From contig NXFV01001896.1 of NCBI GenBank assembly GCA_002803225.1, positions 1-62,266 of the forward strand: a stretch of 62,266 nt of DNA, given 5' to 3'. The notes beneath the pieces were generated by a model. That model was not told the origin of the DNA and ran no database searches. It worked only from the letters and a program-made list of their open reading frames with translations. Made by a program: the position numbers and the translations under genes. The DNA comes from Gamarada debralockiae. Lineage: Eukaryota > Ascomycota > Leotiomycetes > Helotiales > Hyphodiscaceae. Shown here piece by piece: positions 33,100 through 44,740 of the stretch (position 1 is the first letter of the stretch; the number at the start of each line of letters is the position of its first letter).

Positions 33100-34661
33100 A
33101 TGTCAACCACAAACAATTTACGCAGTTTGAATATCCACAATATCAATCCGCACGTTGTCGAAGCCAAGTATGCGGTGAGAGGAGAGCTTGCTGTGCGGTC
33201 AGAGGAATACAGAGCCAAGCTTGCAAAGGGTGCTAGCGACCTTCCTTTCGACAAAGTTATCTCTGCGAATATTGGAAACCCTCAACAACTGGATCAGAAG
33301 CCGATAACATTTTTCAGACAAGTATTGAGCTTGGTCGAGTACCCACCACTTTTGGAGCGCGAAGATGTATTGTTGAAGCAATTGGGATACAAGAGTGATG
33401 TTATCGAGAGGGCGAGATGGCTGTTGAAGCAGGTTGGGTCAGTGGGGGCATACAGTGCCAGTGCGGGTGCTGTAGGAATTAGGGAGAGCGTGGCTAAGTT
33501 CATTGAGAGTACGTGTGATCCTCTCTTACCTTATCCCACCCTCTAACAGCTGTGTAGGACGAGATGGCTTCCCTGCGGATCCCAAGGACATCTATCTCTC
33601 TACCGGCGCATCTTCTGGTGTCAATACCCTCCTGCACATCATCTGCGGCGGTCCCAATACCGGTGTCCTCGTGCCAATCCCTCAATACCCACTCTACACT
33701 GCCTCCCTCGCAGTCCTCAACGCAAAATGCGTTCCATATTACCTCGACGAGTCCAAGAACTGGGGAACTGATCTCGAAGCCATAAAGACCGCATACAAGA
33801 AAGCGGTGGGTGAAGGAATCGATGTGCGAGCGATCGTCATCATCAACCCCGGAAACCCAACAGGTGCAAGCTTGTCAGAGGAAGACATCAAAGCCGTGAT
33901 CGAGTTCGCTGCGCAAGAGAAGCTCGTTGTGATGGCAGACGAAGTCTACCAAACCAACGTCTTCGTCGGAAAGTTCCACAGTTTCAAGAGCGTATTGCGA
34001 AGCATGCAGAAGGCTGATGTAGAGAAATACAAGTATGTGGAGCTGGCGTCTCTGCACAGTGTTTCCAAGGGTATGGTGGGTGAATGTGGACATCGTGGAG
34101 GATATTTCGAGCTTTGTGGTTTCGATCCGGAGGTTGTGGACCAAATCTACAAATTCGTCTCGATCAGCTTGTGCGCGCCGGTCATTGGACAGTGTTTGGT
34201 CGAGATGATGGTCAACCCACCAAAGGAAGGAGAGCCGAGCTACGAGCTGTATAAGGAAGAATGGGATAGCATCTTTGCTGGCCTGAAGAGGAGAGCTACT
34301 GCTCTCTACGAGGCGTTCAAGGAGATGGAAGGTGTTGAGTGTAAAGCTCCTCAGGTATATCTTGCACTCTCAATCCCCTTTTCCGCCATACTAATCATGT
34401 TGATAGGGTTCAATGTACCTCTTCCCGACCATCAAACTCCCCGCCAAAGCCATCGAAGCCGCGAAGAAAGACGGCCGTTCACCCGACGAGTTCTATGCTC
34501 TCCGTCTCCTTGATGCGACAGGTGTGTGTGTAGTTCCTGGAGCTGGATTTGGACAGAAGGAAAACACGCTGCATTTCAGAACTACTTTTTTGGCGCCGGG
34601 GACGGAGTGGGTTGGACGAATTACGAAATTTCATAAGGAGTTTATGGATGAGTTTAGATAA
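33100..34661 (+). CDS. Alanine aminotransferase (class I PLP enzyme)
   Basis: Exons are 33100-33508, 33558-34354 and 34407-34661, giving 486 residues. The enzyme interconverts alanine plus 2-oxoglutarate and pyruvate plus glutamate. Family signatures include ANIGNPQQL near residue 65, SAGAVGIRESVAKFIERRDGFP (spliced), STGASSGVN, VPIPQYPLYTA, IINPGNPTGA, ADEVYQTN and the PLP-lysine segment SVSKGMVGECGHRGGY near residue 306. The C-terminus has VVPGAGFGQ and HFRTTFLAP. No obvious mitochondrial presequence is seen at this ATG, so it may be cytosolic or use an alternative upstream start. Confidence 0.96.
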
Positions 34662-35466
34662 GAGATGTATATATTAGCGGTCCCCTCTAGGTTACTCGCA
34701 ACGGGATTGGGAGTCTGGATGGATAGATAGATGTTGATACTTGGGTTCTTAGAAACGGCCGTGAGCTGGATTGATTGGGTGGGGAATGGCAGGATACACA
34801 CCGCTCTTCAAATCAGCGTATTTTCGGGGGCAGTCCATATCCTCAATAAGGTGAACCGTTGACCCCTCACACCCCGCGATCACTTTTCAACGATTTCGAG
34901 CTCTATATACCCAGCGAATTTCGGAGAAAGGCTCGCAACCCGCAGCGAGCAGCTTCTAGTTGGATAAGAGCTCTCCCGTAAGACCTAAACCGTTGAGACT
35001 TTTGCGTGCTTTTATATTAGTCCTCCCTCTCATTGGTAGCCCGGAGATCGCATAAATCGCCGAAGTGGAGCTTCCAGTATTTTTCAAGTCAAGCGGATGT
35101 CCCAACATCGTGCGTGTCCACCCTCTTTTGAGGCAGTCAGGAACTGCGACAATCGGACAACCCCCCGAGAGCTTGAATTTGAGAGACGGAATCATATACC
35201 CTTCAAGCTAGTTCGATAAGATGTCGGCGGCTTTACTGCAGAAACGAGGTGAACCTGCTCTCCCATCCAGTGATCTACAATCATGGGGCTGGGCCGACAT
35301 AGCCGTTCTCCCTGCACTCTTAATGTATAAAGATTTTTCTCTTTTGAATTTTACTGTCTTTACTTCCTCAAGATGAGTGAATAATCGTTCCTGGCAAGAG
35401 CTTGGAAGTGTCGCTGTTGAATGTTTCATCTGTTGAACATCACGCTCTTTATGCGATGCAAACGAT
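34662..35466. other. Intergenic sequence, promoter of the MFS gene
   Basis: No gene is visible. A minus-strand frame (35208-35672) overlaps the MFS start and lacks motifs. Confidence 0.4.
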
Positions 35467-37327
35467 ATGTCCGGCAATGAGCTGGTTCGAATTGACACCA
35501 ACATCCTCCCAAAAGCCAAACTTATAGTTGTTTTTTGTGGCCTTGCTTTTGCTCTTCTCATTTGTTTCATCGACCAGAATTCAATCGGCATAGCTTTACC
35601 AACCATCGGAGCAGATCTACATTCAGCAACGACCATTTCTTGGGCCGGAACGTCGAGTCTGATTGCCAACACAGTCTTTCAGGTTTTATATGGACGTCTA
35701 TCAGATATTTTGGGGAGAAAAGTTGTCTTTCTGTCGGCTGTCGGTCTTCTGGCTTTAGGAGACTTGTTGTGTGGTTTTGCGAAGACAGGCCCGCAATTAT
35801 ACGCCTTTCGAGGTATCTCTGGTGTCGGGAATGGAGGAATTACGGCGCTGGCGATGATGATTGTGTCGGATATCGTTACTCTTGAAAACCGCGGGAAGTG
35901 AGTAAAGCCCTCCCTACCCAGTGAATTGTGCTGATGGCCGTTTCAGGTATCAAGGAATACTAGGCTCTTGTATTGGTCTCGGCAACACCATTGGTCCCTT
36001 TCTGGCTGCCGCGTTTGTTGAAAATTCAACATGGAGAGGCCTCTTTTGGTGTATCTGCCCATTGGCTGTTATCTCTGGGGCCGTAGTTGCTTTCACGTTG
36101 CCGCCAAGTAAAGTTCATGGAGAGCTGAAGGACAAGATCCGAGTAATCGATTACTATGGAATTGCTACCAGTTCGGCAGCGGTAAGCAAAGACTCGGAGT
36201 CTTTTGCTTCCATTTTTCGTGACATTTCACGAGTTCTATTCCCGAGTTCTTCTCTAAAAGAGATGTATTTCGAGTGAAATGTTGTCTCGGGGCTCCCGAA
36301 ACTCCTTTCGGCTCTGTCGCTCTACCCTAATCAAGCATATGCTGACCCTGAGGTTTTATAGATCTTGCTCTTACTCATCCCTATATCTGGTGGTGGCACC
36401 TACTTCGAATGGAGTAGCCCCATGGTCATTTCAATGCTTACACTCGGATCCATAGCGGCGGTCCTCTTCATCCTCGTGGAGTGGAGATGGTCGGCAATGC
36501 CAATGATGCCACTTTACGTTTACAAAAACCCAGCAGTCTGCGCTATCCTCATCCAGAACTTCCTCTTCGGCATCGTCTATTACTCTCATCTGTACTACCT
36601 CCCCATATACTACCAGAACGCTCGCCAATTCTCACCACTGCTATCCGCAGCACTCACGATCCCGTTTGTGGCTGGCCAATCCATCTTTTCGATCCTCTCA
36701 GGCCAGTACGTCTCTCGCACAAAGCGTTATGGAGAGATCATCTGGACCGGATACGCTCTCTGGACCTTCGGCACTGGTCTCCTCCTCCTCTTCAACAGGA
36801 CAACCCCAAGATGGGAACTAGTGGTATTCCTAGTCATTGAAGGTGCTGGCGTGGGAAATGTCTTCCAGCCAACTCTCGTTGCAGCTCAAGCCCACTCTCT
36901 GAAGCGTGATCGAGCAGTTGTGATCGGTGTTCGAAACTTCCTCAGAGCTCTAGGTGGCTCAGTGGGTCTCGCGCTGTCATCGGCCGTATTTTCGAACGTG
37001 CTGAAGAAGAGGTTGAACTCGCTGTCCACACCACTTCCGGGGAACTTCAAGGAGCAAATTCTGGCTTCTATATTGCGTGTTCCGGATCTCACCATGTTGA
37101 CGAATGTCGAGAAGGAAGAGGTGTTGAATGCGTATATGTCGAGTTCGAAAGCGGTGTTCATAGTCTGGGTGCCGATCATGGGAGTTTGTCTCTTGCTGTG
37201 CTTTTTGATCAAGGACAAGGGCCTTACTCGCCCGGAAGAAAAACCTCAGGTGCAGGAGATGAGTAGTAGCGAGGCAAGGGCTGGCGAGAGTGATATAGAA
37301 ATGCAGGTACAAGGTGTGTCGAAGTGA
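35467..37327 (+). CDS. MFS drug:H+ antiporter-type transporter (DHA2-like)
   Basis: Exons are 35467-35897, 35947-36181 and 36362-37327, giving 543 residues with about 14 hydrophobic segments. Signatures include LDxTIV-like FIDQNSIGIALPTIG in helix 1, the GRLSDILGRK loop between helices 2 and 3, and the antiporter motif LGSCIGLGNTIGPFLAAAF in helix 5. The C-terminal tail is hydrophilic. It probably sits in the plasma membrane and exports small toxic molecules. No biosynthetic gene is adjacent (alanine aminotransferase on one side), and it is 11.6 kb from the RiPP-like cluster, so a link is speculative. Confidence 0.94.
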
Positions 37328-37764
37328 CTCGAGATCAAAAAAGGAGATATTCTCTTCTGTCAAATGTCATCATTTCTGAGAACGTTCTCGTCCCACAAAT
37401 GCCTTGCGGAGTTTCTACCAGTTTTGTATGAAAAATCCACCGAATGGCAGAAGCAACCACCACTCGCCAATTCTCAGCCTAAAATGTAAGAACCGTGGAG
37501 ACGCTATTTCCAATACCAGGACTACCGGCGAGTAGACGATGAATCGAAGTCTTCTTGATCTTCTCCCCAATCAGGCGCATACCAACAACACAGAGGCGCA
37601 CAACGCGCTAGTGGTTATCGCGAAAAACCTCCAGGAAAATCCGGTCCCTGTGATCTCTTCGATATTCATGCCAAGAACGAGGTTGCAAATGATAATGGGA
37701 TGAAAATAAACGCCAAGAATAATATTCTCCCAACAGAGTCTGCTTGCTGGATGGACTTCCTAGA
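37328..37764. other. Region downstream of the MFS gene
   Basis: No gene is clear. A minus-strand frame (37608-37790) could be a 3' exon of the next gene. Confidence 0.35.
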
Positions 37765-38169
37765 TTATTGGAGGGAGAGATTGACGACGTTAAGAGTAAT
37801 GATGGCCCTGATATGCTGTTCCAACGGTCGTGACTTTTCCAAGAGTCGTCCATGTCGACGAACCGCTTTGGTAATTGGATCACTTTGTTTCGAACTTTCT
37901 TGGAAGTCCTCCATTCTCGAAGTAATTTGCTCAAAGTCCTCAATAGCACAGCGTCCTTTCTGCCACGTGAATAACAAACTCCGATAAAAATCCGTAAGTT
38001 CTGAGCCCGTAAGGTCGTCGGATTTGGTCAGCCATTGTTGGTGTCGAAAGCGCATAGAGTACATGCAAAGGTGAAAATAATCCTCAAAAATCCCTAAAGG
38101 CGGTGCTATAAAATCCGCTGGATTTTGGTTTGCAGCCTTGATTTGCTCTGATTGAGCCTTTGGAGGCAT
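37765..38169 (-). CDS. Hypothetical protein
   Basis: The 134-residue frame begins at ATG 38169 (MPPKAQSEQ). It is charged, predicted helical, with aromatic-rich FEDYFHLCMYSMRFRHQQW and a second helix around FYRSLLFTWQKGRCAIEDFEQITSRMEDF. I do not recognise it. It may continue through an intron into a minus-strand frame ending at 37608. It could also be a fragment of a larger lost gene. Confidence 0.4.
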   Translation of the reverse strand: MPPKAQSEQIKAANQNPADFIAPPLGIFEDYFHLCMYSMRFRHQQWLTKSDDLTGSELTDFYRSLLFTWQKGRCAIEDFEQITSRMEDFQESSKQSDPITKAVRRHGRLLEKSRPLEQHIRAIITLNVVNLSLQ

Positions 38170-39655
38170 GATATAGAACACAGGGAGGATGAGCTGCCAC
38201 CTTCTGGGAAATAGCGTCTTCGACAGCAGTCGAAGGGACCTGATTGAACAAATTAAGACGGTCTGGTGAGCCTAGACAGTATCTGGTAAGGACTCAGCAC
38301 AGTTAGGAAGGTATGTATCAAAGGAATTATTGTCAACTTACTGACATTCAAGCCGGATGCTCGCCCAAGTGAGTCGTTGTCATCCATAACCTTGGGCCTT
38401 TGTGAAACGGCATTCCTACATTGCGGTAGAATCGAAGGGTCATTGTGCTGTTTTGTTGAGACTCAAATCTGCAATAGGATATTCAAATCCCCATGTTTCA
38501 CGTTTCCAGCGTTGTCTGATTCTGAACAAAGAATGTTTATGGATGTCTTTCAACCCGATCATTAACTCCAAAAAGACAGGATCGATCTCATGAGTAGTTC
38601 CAAGTGCATCAACTACATATGCAGGTAATATTCTCGGCCATCTCCAGTGGGGATCCTCGTGTCCGTACCTGGATTGCTACCGGTACTTTCGATGAGAATT
38701 ACTCGGGTACGGACCTGAGTAGGAACAGTTCGGATAGCCTGACAGAAAAGGTTGCTGGTCGTTTGATCCAGAGAACCTCTGAATTAAAAATAACCTTTCA
38801 TTATCGTAGTCGAGAATGAAGCTCCTGTGTGTCTCGACGCGTCGATCGAAAAGATCGTGGTTCTCTGTCGGATCATTTCCATGTTCGGGAGATGGAGCCG
38901 CCTCACTTTCAGTCAAGGAGTTTCGAAGCATCTCAAAACCATGTGCGTACGAGATCAGTGTTTTATCGCAAGAGCCGAACTGCGATATAGGCTTATTACA
39001 TACCGTGGGTTATTTTCCGCTAGCCTTGTTATTTTATCGACCTGCGACGTGTATCCTCCACCGGGCTTATGTTTCGATATTAATCACGGCGTCGGTCGCT
39101 GCCATTTTGCAATTATCTTAACTTCTGTTGGAACATAGTAGATTAGTTGGAAGCGTCCGTTAAGATGTTACGGCTCGGTTTCTGAGCCTCGTTGGACTGT
39201 TATCAGCTGATCGCGTGGTAGTCACTTGAGTGGTGATGTTTTAAAACAGCAAACGAGTGTCTTGGCGTCTCGCGGCGCGCTCCGCATTGAAATCTAATAC
39301 GTTATAATTATATTGACCTTGTCTTTAAGTCTTTGACTTAATATCGGCGAAACAGGTCTTAAGTTATGCTCCAGATCGGAAAAGCTATTCTCCATAGTCA
39401 TCCCCCATCAGACGACGGGTACCCGATGTCTAAACCTAGTAAAGCTGGCAAGAGCTGGCAAAGCTTCTAAAATAATCTACGGTATGGTAGAATCTAGAAC
39501 ATGCTAGAAGTATTATATCAAAAGTCGGAAAATGAAATTCTGCAGGTAAGCGTATATAAAAATTAGCTGCCCCCTCTCTATCAAAGTTATCATATTAAAT
39601 ATATGTGATATTTAGTGCCAAGGCTTAACATTAAACAAATATTAGAATATAGAGT
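38170..39655. other. Long stretch without a supported gene
   Basis: Short overlapping frames on both strands (38377-39138) have no motif. From 39240 to 39655 the sequence is AT-rich with low coding signal. Confidence 0.35.
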
Positions 39656-40962
39656 TTAAGTAAGAGAATTAAGCAGCTTCACAATGCCCTTGTGCCCGTT
39701 CTGAGCAGCCCACGACAGCGGCGTCCAGTTATCCTTGTCCTTAGCCTCCTTATCAGCGCCTGCCTCGAGCAGCTGCTTGACGATGACAGCGTGCCCACTC
39801 CGAGCGGCCCACCACAGTAGCGTCCGGTTATCCTTGTCCTTAGCCTCCTTATCAGCGCCTGTCTCGAGCAGCTGCTTGACGATAACCTCGTGCCCATTCT
39901 TGGATACATTTCCGAGAACTGCGCCACTTAATGAATCTAAATTCTGCAAGAACTCCGGCAACGTCCAGTCAAGAAATTTATTGAGCGATTTATCTAGATT
40001 CGCGTAGGACAGTAAGAACGACATGGTGTCCCGGATGACTTGCTGTAACGACTTCGTGTAATCTGGAAGCAAGAAATCGCTCTTATATGCATCTGATGAT
40101 ATACCTAATAAGGCATAGATAATATCTCTCTCATTAGTAGCTTCACTTCCACGAAACTTTAGTAATAGAGTATAAAGGTCCCGCTTATCCTTCCACCAAG
40201 ATTCTTGCGTGAGAGACCTGGCATTATATCAAGAACAGCTTGGCAATGGAGGTTAGGTTGTAATCCTAGTAAAGATGGAACTTGAGCGAAAGTCCGCGCT
40301 GAGACAGACTTCTTCCCACAGAGGATTGTAGCGACTCGAGCATTAGCAACTTCTTGGAGGATCCAAATTCTCCGAAACCATGGTCGCTTTAATATCAACT
40401 CCATGCCCTCTCGCCACCTAGTATTCTTGTGTATATTTATGTCTCCTTGGCTAAGTTGTATATCTGGCCAATGATTCATATAAAGTGGAGCGGAACGTCT
40501 CCAATCGCCTTCGACCTTGACGTTATTTTCGTGTAGTTGCTTCATAGAATCCATAATAAGGTCAGTCTCTTCAGTACCTTGGCCTAACCAAATAATAACT
40601 TGTTCAGCCTCCTTATATATACGACTCATCTGTTGAACCTGATGTCCTTGCTCTTTATGATTTTTCTGATCGATGCAAACAGCATCAATCCATAGGATTC
40701 GGTCCTTGTCTTTAAAGCGTAGTTGTTGGAGTGCCTCGAATAAGTTTAAAGTAATAGGCATTATGCTCCCATTAACTATAATCTTGGCTGCCATTTCCGT
40801 GCTTCCCCATGTATACGACAAAGCTTCATAGGGTATACCACCTTCGAGCCATCCCTCAAAAAGGTCGCATTGAATATCATTCGTAAAGTTTCCTCTAAAA
40901 AGTCGGAGAAGCCGAATAGCAGGACCATCAAGATCGATTGATCGGTATTTGTATACGGCCAT
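39656..40962 (-). CDS. HET-domain protein with C-terminal ankyrin repeats (frameshifted)
   Basis: The start is ATG 40962. The HET domain shows AIRLLRL, IPYEALSYTWGS, ILWIDAVCIDQKN, QMSRIYKEAEQVIIWLGQG and RPWFRRIWILQEVANA, a complete N-terminal HET block. After DIMPG near 40215 the frame must shift by one base to continue as LTQESWWKDKRDLYTLL and NERDIIYALLGIS to 40080. It then reads LLPDYTKSLQQVI and about 2.5 ankyrin repeats to the stop at 39656. No intron explains the shift, so it is a frameshift mutation or sequence error. HET proteins mediate non-self recognition; the ankyrin part would be the sensor side (inference). Confidence 0.8.
39700..39900 (-). repeat. Near-identical 99-bp ankyrin repeat units
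   Basis: Two consecutive 33-codon ankyrin units share KQLLE(T/A)GADKEAKDKDN and most of their bases, with a period of 99 bp. This level of identity means recent duplication or homogenisation, as seen in fungal NLR and HET repeat domains. Confidence 0.75.
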
Positions 40963-42151
40963 CTGTATACTTCGAAGGGATATTTTGAGCAAAGGCTGCT
41001 CTACTGTGCCAGTAAAGTCTCTGTAGGCGGTGGTTGGTCTAGGCAATAAAAAGGTTAGTCAAATCCGTTGATTACGCAGATTATGATAAACTAAGCTCAC
41101 CGTGACGTTAAACGCAGATTAGATGTTGCGGAATAAGAAAGTGGTTCATGGAGAGATAGAGAATAATGGAAGAAGATGGTCTTATTATGTTCCTTAGGCT
41201 CGCAAAATATGTAGTCTTTGTTCAGCCTCGCGAGCCTGAGTGAGGCGGAGTAGAACTCTTGGGCAGTGCTGTGTATAGCCACAGTGGCAACATCGGCTTG
41301 CAGGTATTGTCTTTTTTTTATGGAATCTTTGGCATACAACTGCATTTGTAGCCAGTAAAGTCCAATGTATTAGAGATTACAGGTTTTCTGTGGCCTGAAG
41401 AATACCGGCGATGCGTCAGGATGTAGCTTAGTAATCAAGGAGCTGAGGCTCCTGAAGGAACACGGCCCGTAGGATACGGCCATAGGGTCAGCAGTATAGG
41501 GAGTTCAATACTCTATAAATATAGGTTCTACTGTCAGTAGAGACTAATGAATAACTATCGAACACTTCAATTCCTGATACCAGCGAATGCGGATTATACG
41601 TGTGACTGCAAAACGCCACAACCCGGATGAACTGCAAACCAAAAAAAGGCTACGCCTACCTATCAGCTTCAATTGTCATTAAACAACAAGAAGAAATATG
41701 CCACGAAATCACGTTGGAAAGACAGATTTTGGAGGATCGGCAATGGAAAGAAACGGAATCCAAAAGCTGGCAAACCGAGTGGGGGAAATATTAAATTTAT
41801 GAGTGACCTCCTACGGCACCTGAGCGAAGATTCGGTAGGTCATCCGAAAACTCGACCTGGGTAGTAGAGGAATTGACACGTGACGGTACGAAACACCGAA
41901 TGGTCTCGAAATGGTCTCACCACGTATGGTTTGGAGATCTTGAACCATCAATAGTGTCATCTTAGGCACAACCGCATGGCAATTGGTTCAGAGAGATTGT
42001 GCATTGATCTGAAAGATGTGGTCACGTTACTGCAGAGTCACGTTATCGAAACAATGGGCGACCTGCTTAAAGTATTGGTAGTGATCATATCGTAGCTTTT
42101 GATGACTCTCATTGGAAATTATCATATACTTGTATAACGGATTCTTTGGAC
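40963..42151. other. Intergenic sequence
   Basis: Frames at 41097-41345 (minus) and 41673-41864 (plus, Lys-rich) have no recognised motif. I see no RNA gene or repeat. Confidence 0.35.
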
Positions 42152-43282
42152 CTATTTATTGAGAACATTCGACCAATCCTGTTCCCTGACATATACTTCC
42201 CACGTTGTCAAAGGACAGGGAACTCCCAGCTGCGATGTGCGGATTAGCACTTTCCAATCCAAGTATTTCAGTGTACCTACGTCTTCAGGGAGGATGATCG
42301 CTGGGTCTCCACCGCTGTAGCCAAACTCATCCATGAAAGCCAGCATCTCTCCCATCTCCTTGCCAAGTCCAGGCATGGGGACCGCGTTTTCAAATACTTC
42401 AAGTGGAATTGGGTCGAAGCCTCCGAATGGAACTTTGTTGACGTCGCACCAAATCCTTAGATACTCGGTCCACGAAAGCAAACTACCAACACCGAGAATA
42501 TTTTTGCCAGGAGAAGTTTGGAGTGCTGCTCGAACGACGTATCCACAATCTCTCGAGGTGTTGAAGTGAGGGATTGGGTTCGTACCTGAGCCAACCATAC
42601 TCAGATGATACCCATCTTCTTTCTGCAGAAAGTATTATATTGTGAACAAATGTGATGAATCGAACACATACCCTAGAAAACATCATACCACTCTTCCAGT
42701 TATCCATATAAGATCCAATTTGAACTATGGACATTTTGGCTGCTAGCTGAGGATACTTCTCCCGGATATAATCCACAATCCTTGCCTTGCTGTTGAAGTG
42801 ATAGTTCCAGGTATACTTCCCCTTGCTCCACTTGGAAGCATCGCAGAGCGCCGAGATGACATATCGTTCGAGGCCCTCAACGGTAGCTGCAGCATCGGCG
42901 ATGTTCTTGCCTTGCTGAAGTTCGAGTTCGTAGCAATATTCGTTGACAGTCTGACCTTCTTTGAGAAGTTTCTGGGTCGCAGGATTGTAGAAGGGGCCCC
43001 AGAAGTCCGTGGTTGAGAAGATGGCATCAGCACCTTTGAAGGCGGCCACGAGAGAATCGGGGTCGTTGAGATCGCCTTTCACGACCTCGACTCCCTTGTA
43101 TTTCCAGGCCTGTGCTTTCTCTGGATTGCGAGAGATCCCTCGAACTTCCCAGCTAGGTTCCTTCGAGTAGACTTCGGCGACTGAGCCTCCCTGTTTGTAT
43201 TAGCAAGTGCTTGGTCCAGACCAAGCTAGGAGTGACTTACTTGCTTGCCCGTAATCCCAACGACAACGAGTAATTTGGACAT
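42152..43282 (-). CDS. NmrA-like NAD(P)-binding protein
   Basis: Exons on the minus strand are 43282-43241, 43190-42672 and 42622-42152, giving 343 residues. The first intron interrupts the glycine-rich dinucleotide motif VVGITGKQGGSVAE. GDLNDPDSLVAAFKGADAIFSTTDFWG and RDCGYVVRAAL follow the NmrA/atypical short-chain dehydrogenase pattern. Such proteins bind NAD(P) and act as redox-sensing regulators or isoflavone-reductase-like enzymes; which applies cannot be told. The start at 43282 gives the normal N-terminal beta strand (MSKLLVVVGITG). Confidence 0.93.
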
Positions 43283-44178
43283 GACTGATAGAAATAATTG
43301 ATTTCGAGTTGGTTGAAAGCGTAGATGATCGTTCTTATTTGAGGGGAAATTCGATTGCTGTATGATAGTGAAAGAAGGCGTCGCATTACCTTTATAAATG
43401 CAGAGCCAAAGAATATTACCAATCAGGAAGTGGGACTGGAAATTTTTGAACTGCTATTGGTGGCACTTGGTATATAGCAATTTGGTGGTAAATGCAAGGA
43501 CATTAACTGTAAACCAACCTCAACGAGCACCGATCGACGTGGATGATGAGTGCATTATATGCGTATTCACACTTTAAAACTTCGTAAATTTTCAGCCATT
43601 TTTCGTTGTGCAGATAAAGGCGGACTTCAACAAAGTCCGAGGCCCGAGGAATCATCTCGTTCAAAATCTACTCATTTCGAATGTGAGGTTATTCATAAGG
43701 CAGTGCAGGCTGCAACAGCTTTGGTGGATCTGACCAGTGAGCCTGCGTCGCTTACGGTACACTACCTAGAGCTCGGGATCGGGAAAATTGCCAAAAAGGG
43801 GCAGTCGTCATCAGCCAAAATTTCCTGCAGTCACTACGCTACAGGAGATCTTTACAATATTCAGATTCATCGATTCTTTCCGTTTCAGATTTGAACTGTG
43901 GAATTTCGAGACAAGATTGTCACTTGAGCCGTGAGTGACGTGAAAACCTCATTGAAATCGACTAGCGGGTAGGTGGACTTCGAATGTTGGTTCATTTGAT
44001 GTGCAAGATTGTGTGCAAGCATTTCGATCAAATTTACATTTCTCCGAGGGTGTCAATGGGGTTGAAAAGAAAGGGAAAAAAATTAAAAAAAGGTAAATTT
44101 CAGAAGTACGGAGTGGGCGACAAATTCCATCTCTTTCTGCGAAGACCACAGTAGTCACTCCATCGTAACGGCTAAGAG
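43283..44178. other. Intergenic sequence
   Basis: A 114-codon plus-strand frame at 43550-43894 has no recognised motif; I do not support it as a gene. Confidence 0.35.
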
Positions 44179-44740
44179 CTAATTGCCATCACACAGGGAG
44201 ACCTGGAGTTGATTTGGACCACATAAGCCCCCATGACCTAGCATTTGAACAAAGCCGGCGAGATTGGGGAGCAACTCTCCAGCAAGGATGGGAAGGAGAA
44301 CGTCTGGATCAAGGCTTACATCGCACGTCGGATCACTTTTTATATCCAATTAGTTTTCGCCAGCAAAGATATTAAGGAGACTTACGGGTACTAGTAGCAG
44401 GTGACAGACTTGGACCAAACTCCCAATTGTGCGAGATAAGCCCCGTCCGTCCAGGTATGGGAAGCATTCGTTGTAGACATACGTCAATGAGAAAAAGTCG
44501 GTTCCGGCGCTATTGGTATACGAAATTGCAACGCACTGTCGGAGATATCTCAGTGTTAATCAGAGACGTAGAAGGTGTCCACACTTACGGTGTTGTCACC
44601 TCTACTATTGCAGTCACTGAGGAGCTCGTCATACGAAGGGACTACCGGTCTGACTAATTGGGCGTTGCTGGACGCGAAGGTTGCGAAAATTGAAGCAACA
44701 GAGAAAGAGAACTTCCTCTTGTATAGTTGGTCGTTGAAAT
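44179..44740 (-). pseudogene. Decayed small secreted cysteine-rich protein (possible)
   Basis: On the minus strand three exon-like pieces line up. About 44737-44589 encodes a signal-peptide-like KFSFSVASIFATFASSNAQ followed by SYDELLSDCNSRGDNT, then GTAAGT. 44535-44386 encodes CVAISYTNSAGTDFFSLTY and more, then GTAAGT. 44335-44179 encodes PTCDVSLDPDVLLPILAGEL and CGPNQLQVSLCDGN, then stop. The introns have normal lengths (53 and 50 bp). However, no ATG precedes the signal peptide, and exon 2 and exon 3 phases disagree by one base. I read it as a small secreted protein gene with a lost start and a frame break, or with an exon structure I have missed. Confidence 0.4.

Noticed and set aside
35467..37327. 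MFS transporter as part of the RiPP cluster
   Set aside because: It is more than 11 kb away, separated by HET, NmrA and DUF6594 genes; no sequence evidence ties it to the cluster.
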